64,000 nucleotides of DNA. It comes from Megascapheus bottae. Lineage: Eukaryota > Chordata > Mammalia > Rodentia > Geomyidae. The notes below the pieces were generated by a model. The model was not told the DNA's origin and made no database searches. It saw only the letters and a program-made list of their open reading frames with translations. The translations under genes were made by a program, and so were the position numbers. The stretch covers positions 827,501-891,500 of the forward strand of contig JANJXV010000264.1 of NCBI GenBank assembly GCA_024803745.1, given 5' to 3'. Positions 54,682-64,000 of this stretch are shown here, one piece after another (the stretch's first letter is position 1; each line of letters begins with the position of its first letter).

Positions 54682-57228
54682 TAACCCTCACACTAACCCC
54701 TAACCCTATCCCTAACCATAACCATAACCCTTACCCTTTTCCTATCCCTACCCCTAACCTAAAACTTACGCTTACCCTAACCCCTCCCTAACCCTAACCC
54801 TAACCCTAACCATAACCATAACCCTAACCCTAAGCCTAACCCTAACCCAAAACCTAACCTTTACCCTTACGCTAACCATAACCCTAAACCTAACCGTAAA
54901 CCTTACCCTAACCCTAACACTAATCCTAACTCTAACCCTAACCTTAACCCTAAACCTTACCCTTACCCTAACCCTAACCCTAAACCTAACCCTAACCCTA
55001 ACCCTAATCCTTACCCTAATCCTAACCCTAACCATAACACTTACCCTAACCCTAATCCTTACCCTAATACTTACCCTAACCCTAACCATAACCATAACCC
55101 TTACCCTAACCCTAATCCTTACCCTAAACCTAAGCCTAACCCTAACCCTTCCCCTAACCCTAATCCTAACCCTAACCCTACCTAACCCTAACCCTTACCC
55201 TTACATTAACCCTAACCCTAACCTTAACCCTAACCCGAACCCTAACCCTAAACCTAACCTTAATCCTAACCCTTCTCCTTACCCTAACCCTAACAATAAC
55301 CCTAACCCTAAGCCTATCCCTAACCCTAAACCTAACCCTTACACTTACCCTTACGCGCACCCTAACCCAAAACCTAACCGTAACCCTTACCATAACCCTA
55401 ACCCTAACCATAACCCTAAACCTAAATCTAACTCTAACCCTAACCCTTACCCTAACCCTAACCCTGGCCTTAACCCTAACCCTAACCCTAACCCTAACAC
55501 TTACCCTAACCTTAACCCTAACCATTGCCCTTATCCTAACCCTAACCATAAACTTAACCCCAACCCTAAACCTAACCCTAACCCTAACCCTTACCCTAAC
55601 ACTTACCCTAACCCTAACCCTAACCCTAACCCTAACTTTAACACTTAACCTTACCCTAACCGTAACCCTAAACCTAACCCTTACACTAACTCTAACCCTA
55701 ACCCTAAACTTACCCTAACCCTAACCCTTAACCTAACCCTAACCCTAACCCTAACCCTTACCCTTACCCTAATCTTAAACCTAACTCTAACCCTAACCCA
55801 AACACTAACCCTTACCCTAACCCTAACCCTAACACTTACCATAACCCTAACCCTAACCCTAACCTTAAACCTAACCCTAACCCTACCTATAACCCTAACC
55901 CTTACCCTTACCCTAAACCTAACCTTAAACCTAACCCTAACCCTAACCCTAACTCTAAACTTAACCCTATCCCTAACCCTAACACTCGCCCTTACCCTAA
56001 CCCTAACCATAAACCTATCACTAACCCTAACCCAAACCCTAACCCTTACCCTTAACCTAAACCTAACCCTAAACCTAGACATAACCCTACCCTAAACCTA
56101 CCCTAACCCCTAACCCTAACCCTAACCCTAATCCTTACCCTTATCCTAACCCTAACACTAACCCTAACCCTAACCCTAAACCTTACCCTTACCCTAAACC
56201 TAACCCTAACCCTTACCCTAAACCTAACCCTAACCCTAAGCCTAAACCTAACCCTTAACCTTATCTTAACCCTAACCCTAAACCTGACCCTTACCCCTAC
56301 CCTAACGCTAACCCTAAACCTAAACCTAACCTTAAACCTAACACATACCCTTACCCTAACCCTAAGCCTACTTTAACCCTAACCCTAATCCTAACCCTAA
56401 CCCTAACCCTAACCCATACCCTAAAACTACCCTAACCCTTACCCTTACCCTAACCCTAACCCTAACCCTTACCCTAACCCTAACACTAACCCTAACCCTA
56501 ACTCTAAACTTAACCCTAACCCTAACCCATACCCGAACCCTACCCTAACCCTAACCCATACCCTAACCCTAACCCTAACCCTTACCCTCACCCTAACCCT
56601 AACCCTAACCCTAACTCTAAACTTAACCCTAACCCTAACCCTAACCCTAACCATTACCCTAACCCTAACCCTAAACCTAAGCCTAAACCTAACACTATCC
56701 CTAACCCTAACGCTAACCTTAAACCTAAGCCAAACCCTAACCCTAAAGCTAACCCGTACCTTTCCCTAAACCTAACCCTAACCCTAACCCTAACCCTGAC
56801 CCTTACCCTTACCCTAACCCTAACCCTACACCTAACGCTAACAACTAAACCTAACCTAACCCTAACCCTTACCCTTACCCTAAACCTAATCCTAACCCTG
56901 ATCATTACCATTACCATTACCATAACCCTAACCCTAACTTTAACCCCATCCCTAAACCTAACCCTAACCCTAACCCTAACCCTAATCCTTACCCTAAACC
57001 TAACACTAACCCTAACCCTAAGCCTAACACTTACCCTTACCCTAACCCTAACTCTAATCCTAACGCTTACACTTAACCTAACCCTAAACCTAACCCTAAA
57101 CCTAACCCTAACCCTAACCCTAACCCTAACACTAACCTTAAACCTAACCCAAACCCTAACACTAACCCTAACCCGTACCCTAACCCTAACTCTAATGCTT
57201 ACCCTAACCCTAACCCTAACCCTACCCT

Positions 57229-57342
57229 AGGCCTAACACTTACCCTTACCCGAACCCTAAACCTAACCATAACGCTTACCCTTACCCTAAACCTAAACCT
57301 AACCCTGACCCTAACACTAACCCTAAACTTAACCGCCAACCC
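57229..57342. repeat. A cassette 8 (106 bp spacing)
   Basis: AGGCCT at 57229 and GCCAACCC at 57335, followed by the private variant CCAAAAACATAACC that is shared with cassettes 9 and 10. Confidence 0.87.
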
Positions 57343-58288
57343 TAACCCTCACACTAACCCCTAACCCTATCCCTAACCAAAAACATAACCCTTACACTTT
57401 TCCTAACCCTACCCCTAACCTAAAACTTACGCTTACCCTAACCCCTCCCCAACCCTAACCCTAACCCTAACCCTAACCAGTAACCATAACCCTAACACTA
57501 AGCCTAACCCTAACCCAAAACTTAACCCTTACCCTTACGCTAACCCTAACCCTAAACCTCACCGTAAACCTTACCCTAACCCTAACACTAATCCTAACTC
57601 TAACCCTAACCTTAACCCTAACCCTTACCCTTGCCCTAACCCTAACCCTAAACCTAACCCTAACCCTAACCCTAATCCTTACCCTAATCCTAACCCTAAC
57701 CATAACCCTTACAATAACCCTAATCCTTACTCTAATACTTACCCTAACCCTAACCCTAACCATAACCCTTACCCTACCCCTAATCCTTACCCTAAACCTA
57801 ACCCTAACCCTAACCCTTCCCCTAACCCTAACCCTAACCCTAACCCTACCCTAACCCTAACCCTTACCCTTACATTAACCCTAACCCTAACCTTAAACCT
57901 AACCCGAACCCTAACCCTAACCCTAAACCTAACCTTAATCCTAACCCTTATCCTTACCCTAACCCTAACCATAACCCTAACCCTAAGCCTATCCCTAACC
58001 CTAAACCTAACCCTTACACTTACCCTTACGCGAACCCTAACCCGAAACCTAACCGTAACCCTTACCCTAACCCTAACCCTGGCCCTAACCCTAACCCTAA
58101 CCCTTATCCTAACCCTAACCCTAAACTTAACCCCAACCCTAAACCTAACCCTAACCATAACCCTTACCCTAACACTTACCTTAACCCTAACCCTTACCCT
58201 AACCCTAACCCTTATCCTAACCCTAACTCTAACCATAAAACTTACCCTAACCCTAACCCTAACTTTAACACTTAACCTTACCCTAACC

Positions 58289-58324
<36 letters not shown>

Positions 58325-60434
58325 ATAACCCTAACACTTACCCTAACCCTAACCCTTACCCTAACCCTAACCCTAACCCTAACCCTTACCCTAATCCTAA
58401 CACTAACACTAACCCTAGCTTCTAACCCTAACCCTAACCCTAACCCTAACCCTAACCCTTACTCTTACCCTAACCTTTAACCTAACTCTATCCCTAACCC
58501 AAACCCTAAGCCTTACCCTAACCCTAACCCTAACACTTACCATAACCCTAACCCTAACCTTAAACCTAACCCTAACCCTAACCATAACCCTAACCCTTAC
58601 CCTTACCCTAAACCTAACCATAAACCTAAACCTAACCCTAACCCTAACTCTAAACTTAACCCTATCCCTAACCCTAACACTCGCCCTTACCCTAACCCTA
58701 ACCATAAACCTATCACTAACCCTAACCCTAACCCTAACCCTAACCCTACCCTAACCCCTAACCCTAACCCTAACCCTAATCCTTACCCTTATCCTAACCC
58801 TAACACTAACCCTAACCCTAACCCTAAACCTTAACCTTACCCTAAACCTAACCCTGACCCTTACCCTAAACCTAACCCTAACCCTAAACCTAACCCTAAA
58901 CCTAACCCTTAACCTTATCTTAACCCTAACCCTAAACCTGACCCTTACCCATACCCTAACGCTAACCCTAAAACTAAACCAAACCCTAACCCTAACACAT
59001 ACCCTTACCCTAACCCTAACCCTACTTTAACCCAAACCCTAAACCTAACCCTAACCCTAACCCTAACCCATACCCTAACCCTACCCTAACCCTAACCCTT
59101 ACCCTAACCCTAACCCTAACCCTTACCCTAACCCTAACACTAACCCTAGCCCTCACTCTAAACTTAACCCTAACCCTAACCCATACCCGAACCCTACCCT
59201 AAACCTAACCCATACCCTAACCCTGACCCTAACCCTTACCCTCACCCTAACCCTAACCCTAACCCTAACTCTAAACTTAACCCTAACGCTAACCCTAACC
59301 CTAACCCTTACCCTAACCCTAACCCTAAACCTAACCCTAAACCTAACACTATCCCTAACCCTAACGCTAACCTTAAACCTAACCCAAACCCTAACCCTAA
59401 CCCTAACCCTTACCTTTCCCTAACCCTATCCCTAACCCTAACCCTAACCCTAACCCTGACCCTTACCCTTACCCTAACCCTAACCCTACACCTAACCCTA
59501 ACACCTAACCCTAACCCTAACCCTAACCCTACCCTTACCCTAAACCTAATCCTAACCCTGACCATTACCATTACCATTACCCTAACCCTAACCCTAAACT
59601 TAACCCCATCCTTAAACCTAACCCTAACCCTAACCCTAATCCTTACCCTAACCCTAATCCTTACCCTAACCCTAACACTAACCCTAACCCTAAGCCTAAC
59701 ACTTACCCTTACCCTAACCCTAACTCTAACCCTAACGCTTACCCTTAACCTAACACTAAACCTAACCCTAACCCTAACCCTAACCCTAAACCTAACCCCT
59801 AAAACCTAACCCTAACCCTACCCCTACCCCTAACCCTAACCCTAACTCTAACCATAGCCCTTACCCTTATCCTAACCCTACGCCTAACCCTAAAACTTAC
59901 CTTACCCTAACCCCAACCCTAACCCTAACCCTAACCCTAACCCTTACCCTAACCCTAACCGTAAACCTAAACCTAAACCTAACACTATCCCTAACCCTAA
60001 CGCTAACCTTAAACCTAACCCAAACCCTAACCCTAAACCTAACCCGTACCTTTCCCTAAACCTAACCCTAAACCTAACCCTAACCCTGACCCTTACCCTT
60101 ACCCTAACCCTAACCCTACACCTAACGCTAACAACTAAACCTAACCTAACCCTAACCCTTACCCTTACCCTAAACCTAATCCTAACCCTGATCATTACCA
60201 TTAACATTACCCTAACCCTAACCCTAACCCTAAGCCTAACACTTACCCTTACCCTAACCCTAACTCTAATCCTAACGCTTACCCTTACCCTAACCCTAAA
60301 CCTAACCCTAAACCTAACCCTAACCCTAACCCTAACACTAACCTTAAACCTAACCCAAACCCTAACACTAACCCTAACCCGTACCCTAACCCTAACTCTA
60401 ATCCTTACCCTAACCCTAACCCTAACCCTACCCT

Positions 60435-60548
60435 AGGCCTAACACTTACCCTTACCCGAACCCTAAACCTAACCATAACGCTTACCCTTACCCTAAACCT
60501 AAACCTAACCCTGACCCTAACACTAACCCTAAACTTAACCGCCAACCC
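60435..60548. repeat. A cassette 9 (106 bp spacing)
   Basis: AGGCCT at 60435 and GCCAACCC at 60541, 3206 bp after cassette 8. CCAAAAACATAACC is again downstream. Confidence 0.87.
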
Positions 60549-60968
60549 TAACCCTCACACTAACCCCTAACCCTATCCCTAACCAAAAACATAACCCTTA
60601 CACTTTTCCTAACCCTACCCCTAACCTAAAACTTACGCTTACCCTAACCCCTCCCTAACCCTAACCCTAACCCTAACCCTAACCAGTAACCATAACCCTA
60701 ACACTAAGCCTAACCCTAACCCAAAACTTAACCCTTACCCTTACGCTACCCCTAACCCTAAACCTCACCGTAAACCTTACCCTAACCCTAACACTAATCC
60801 TAAATCTAACCCTAACCTTACCCCTAACCCTTACCGTTACCCTAACCCTAACCCTAAACCTAACCCTAACCCTAACCCTAATCCTTACCCTAATCCTAAC
60901 CCTAACCATAACCCTTACCCTAACCCTAATCCTTACTCTAATACTTACCCTAACCCTAACCCTAACCA

Positions 60969-63505
60969 TAACCCTTACCCTTACCCTAATCTTAAACCTA
61001 ACTCTAACCCTAACCCAAACACTAACCCTTACCCTAACCCTAACCCTAACACTTACCATAACCCTAACCCTAACCCTAACCTTAAACCTAACCCTAACCC
61101 TACCTATAACCCTAACCCTTACCCTTACCCTAAACCTAACCTTAAACCTAACCCTAACCCTAACCCTAACTCTAAACTTAACCCTATCCCTAACCCTAAC
61201 ACTCGCCCTTACCCTAACCCTAACCATAAACCTATCACTAACCCTAACCCAAACCCTAACCCTTACCCTTAACCTAAACCTAACCCTAAACCTAGACATA
61301 ACCCTACCCTAAACCTACCCTAACCCCTAACCCTAACCCTAACCCTAATCCTTACCCTTATCCTAACCCTAACACTAACCCTAACCCTAACCCTAAACCT
61401 TACCCTTACCCTAAACCTAACCCTAACCCTTACCCTAAACCTAACCCTAACCCTAAGCCTAAACCTAACCCTTAACCTTATCTTAACCCTAACCCTAAAC
61501 CTGACCCTTACCCCTACCCTAACGCTAACCCTAAACCTAAACCTAACCTTAAACCTAACACATACCCTTACCCTAACCCTAAGCCTACTTTAACCCTAAC
61601 CCTAATCCTAACCCTAACCCTAACCCTAACCCATACCCTAAAACTACCCTAACCCTTACCCTTACCCTAACCCTAACCCTAACCCTTACCCTAACCCTAA
61701 CACTAACCCTAACCCTAACTCTAAACTTAACCCTAACCCTAACCCATACCCGAACCCTACCCTAACCCTAACCCATACCCTAACCCTAACCCTAACCCTT
61801 ACCCTCACCCTAACCCTAACCCTAACCCTAACTCTAAACTTAACCCTAACCCTAACCCTAACCCTAACCATTACCCTAACCCTAACCCTAAACCTAAGCC
61901 TAAACCTAACACTATCCCTAACCCTAACGCTAACCTTAAACCTAAGCCAAACCCTAACCCTAAAGCTAACCCGTACCTTTCCCTAAACCTAACCCTAACC
62001 CTAACCCTAACCCTGACCCTTACCCTTACCCTAACCCTAACCCTACACCTAACGCTAACAACTAAACCTAACCTAACCCTAACCCTTACCCTTACCCTAA
62101 ACCTAATCCTAACCCTGATCATTACCATTACCATTACCATAACCCTAACCCTAACTTTAACCCCATCCCTAAACCTAACCCTAACCCTAACCCTAACCCT
62201 AATCCTTACCCTAAACCTAACACTAACCCTAACCCTAAGCCTAACACTTACCCTTACCCTAACCCTAACTCTAATCCTAACGCTTACACTTAACCTAACC
62301 CTAAACCTAACCCTAAACCTAACCCTAACCCTAACCCTAACCCTAACACTAACCTTAAACCTAACCCAAACCCTAACACTAACCCTAACCCGTACCCTAA
62401 CCCTAACTCTAATGCTTACCCTAACCCTAACCCTAACCCTACCCTAGGCCTAACACTTACCCTTACCCGAACCCTAAACCTAACCATAACGCTTACCCTT
62501 ACCCTAAACCTAAACCTAACCCTGACCCTAACACTAACCCTAAACTTAACCGCCAACCCTAACCCTCACACTAACCCCTAACCCTATCCCTAACCAAAAA
62601 CATAACCCTTACACTTTTCCTAACCCTACCCCTAACCTAAAACTTACGCTTACCCTAACCCCTCCCCAACCCTAACCCTAACCCTAACCCTAACCAGTAA
62701 CCATAACCCTAACACTAAGCCTAACCCTAACCCAAAACTTAACCCTTACCCTTACGCTAACCCTAACCCTAAACCTCACCGTAAACCTTACCCTAACCCT
62801 AACACTAATCCTAACTCTAACCCTAACCTTAACCCTAACCCTTACCCTTGCCCTAACCCTAACCCTAAACCTAACCCTAACCCTAACCCTAATCCTTACC
62901 CTAATCCTAACCCTAACCATAACCCTTACAATAACCCTAATCCTTACTCTAATACTTACCCTAACCCTAACCCTAACCATAACCCTTACCCTACCCCTAA
63001 TCCTTACCCTAAACCTAACCCTAACCCTAACCCTTCCCCTAACCCTAACCCTAACCCTAACCCTACCCTAACCCTAACCCTTACCCTTACATTAACCCTA
63101 ACCCTAACCTTAAACCTAACCCGAACCCTAACCCTAACCCTAAACCTAACCTTAATCCTAACCCTTATCCTTACCCTAACCCTAACCATAACCCTAACCC
63201 TAAGCCTATCCCTAACCCTAAACCTAACCCTTACACTTACCCTTACGCGAACCCTAACCCGAAACCTAACCGTAACCCTTACCCTAACCCTAACCCTGGC
63301 CCTAACCCTAACCCTAACCCTTATCCTAACCCTAACCCTAAACTTAACCCCAACCCTAAACCTAACCCTAACCATAACCCTTACCCTAACACTTACCTTA
63401 ACCCTAACCCTTACCCTAACCCTAACCCTTATCCTAACCCTAACTCTAACCATAAAACTTACCCTAACCCTAACCCTAACTTTAACACTTAACCTTACCC
63501 TAACC

Positions 63506-63541
<36 letters not shown>

Positions 63542-64000
63542 ATAACCCTAACACTTACCCTAACCCTAACCCTTACCCTAACCCTAACCCTAACCCTAAC
63601 CCTTACCCTAATCCTAACACTAACACTAACCCTAGCTTCTAACCCTAACCCTAACCCTAACCCTAACCCTAACCCTTACTCTTACCCTAACCTTTAACCT
63701 AACTCTATCCCTAACCCAAACCCTAAGCCTTACCCTAACCCTAACCCTAACACTTACCATAACCCTAACCCTAACCTTAAACCTAACCCTAACCCTAACC
63801 ATAACCCTAACCCTTACCCTTACCCTAAACCTAACCATAAACCTAAACCTAACCCTAACCCTAACTCTAAACTTAACCCTATCCCTAACCCTAACACTCG
63901 CCCTTACCCTAACCCTAACCATAAACCTATCACTAACCCTAACCCTAACCCTAACCCTAACCCTACCCTAACCCCTAACCCTAACCCTAACCCTAATCCT
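60969..64000. repeat. 5217 bp tandem duplication, copy 2 (runs off the window)
   Basis: 3032 bp of the second copy are present, matching 55752-58783. I saw no difference in the stretches compared, and the repeat-encoded open frames are identical residue for residue. The last bases of the window match 58744-58783. The unit continues beyond the window, so copy number is unknown. Confidence 0.92.
62446..62559. repeat. A cassette 10 (106 bp spacing)
   Basis: AGGCCT at 62446 and GCCAACCC at 62552. It is cassette 8 repeated exactly 5217 bp later. Confidence 0.88.

Larger units (their letters stand above)
52601..55751. repeat. Class A region, second occurrence
   Basis: H-box AAGCTT at 53005, CCCGTACCTTTCCC at 53043, an unpaired AGGCCT at 53309, and two cassettes. 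TTACGCGAACC is near 53567 and a variant TTACGCGCACC near 55352. The longest perfect hexamer run noticed lies at 54183-54224. Confidence 0.78.
55752..60968. repeat. 5217 bp tandem duplication, copy 1
   Basis: The unit begins at the first base after a mismatch at 55751/60968. Every landmark recurs 5217 bp later, for example CCCGTACCTTTCCC 56753 to 61970, AGGCCT 57229 to 62446, and GCCAACCC 57335 to 62552. Inside the unit, about 56.65-57.75 kb is itself related to about 59.94-60.96 kb (offset 3284 falling to 3206 bp), an older internal repeat. Confidence 0.92.
1..64000. repeat. Degenerate telomere-type (CCCTAA)n / (TTAGGG)n array filling the window
   Basis: The + strand is the C-rich strand throughout and the G-rich TTAGGG strand is the minus strand. 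In a hand parse of bases 1-300, 21 of 49 units were perfect CCCTAA. Most others differed by one base while keeping the six-base phase, with occasional 5- or 7-base units. The array runs off both window edges. No unique DNA, gene, RNA gene or transposon was found inside it. Long open frames arise because only one of the three frames on each strand meets a stop codon in the hexamer. The repeat type is vertebrate-like. Whether this is subtelomeric or interstitial cannot be decided from the window. Confidence 0.97.

Noticed and set aside
1..64000. CRISPR array
   Set aside because: The repeats are contiguous six-base units with no unique spacers of constant length.
1..64000. Plant-type telomere repeat CCCTAAA
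   Set aside because: The frequent CCTAAACC string is explained by ACCTAA hexamers following CCCTAA. The six-base phase is kept across it, so the unit is CCCTAA.
1..64000. Array as a nanopore base-calling artefact of a pure telomere
   Set aside because: Typical miscalls (CTTCTT or CCCTGG runs on this strand, TTAAAA on the other) are not seen. The same rare variants recur at fixed spacings in many copies, which random errors would not do. Assembly duplication of individual blocks remains possible.

Overview
This 64 kb window is one continuous, degenerate telomere-type repeat array. From base 1 to base 64000 the + strand is built of the hexamer CCCTAA (G-strand TTAGGG) and its one- or two-base variants: CCCTTA, ACCTAA, CACTAA, CCATAA, CCTTAA, CCGTAA, TCCTAA, CCCTAT, CCCCAA and others. 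Five-base (CCTAA) and seven-base (CCCTTAA) slips occur. I found no unique sequence, protein gene, RNA gene, transposon or CRISPR array, and no stretch of opposite polarity. All the long open frames are translations of the hexamer: VR and GL on the minus strand, LT and PN on the plus strand. They are not annotated as genes.

The hexamer is the vertebrate-type telomere repeat, also used by many fungi and some protists. An array this long and this degenerate, with layered duplications, fits a large heterochromatic interstitial or subtelomeric telomere-like block, most likely in a vertebrate. The sequence does not identify a species. The longest perfect run I noticed is seven hexamers (54183-54224), so this is not freshly telomerase-made terminal DNA.

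The real content is the higher-order structure, which can be followed with rare variant words. Three sequence classes appear. Class A (about 4.5-22.6 kb and 52.6-64 kb, plus a piece at 0.84-1.02 kb) carries a HindIII-type word (AAGCTT), the word CCCGTACCTTTCCC, and a rigid cassette in which AGGCCT lies 106 bp before GCCAACCC. Class B (about 22.6-46 kb) is a roughly 2 kb higher-order repeat with ordered landmarks TATCGTAAAG, AAACGTAAACGT, ACCCAGAACT, TACTCATCC and TACCCGAAAC. Class C (about 0-4.5 kb and 46.7-52.6 kb) is related to B but lacks most of its landmarks. The order is C-A-B-C-A. The C-to-A passage at 2.5-5.2 kb is collinear with the one at 51.2-53.9 kb, which suggests a super-period near 48.5 kb.

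On top of this lie many direct tandem duplications of different ages. They are 120 bp (20361-20600), 174 bp (2866-3213), 294 bp (near 29.97 and 30.27 kb), 786 bp spacing (50.02/50.81 kb), 1247 bp spacing (1-835/1248-2082), about 1.57 kb (46.7-49.65 kb), 1746 bp (32.7-36.3 kb), about 2.6-3.2 kb (10.9-16.7 kb), 8.3-8.6 kb spacing (27.5-33.3/36.2-41.6 kb) and 5217 bp (55752 to the window end). Every one is head-to-tail, as expected of unequal exchange within an array. The youngest look identical where I compared them, so assembly duplication must also be considered.
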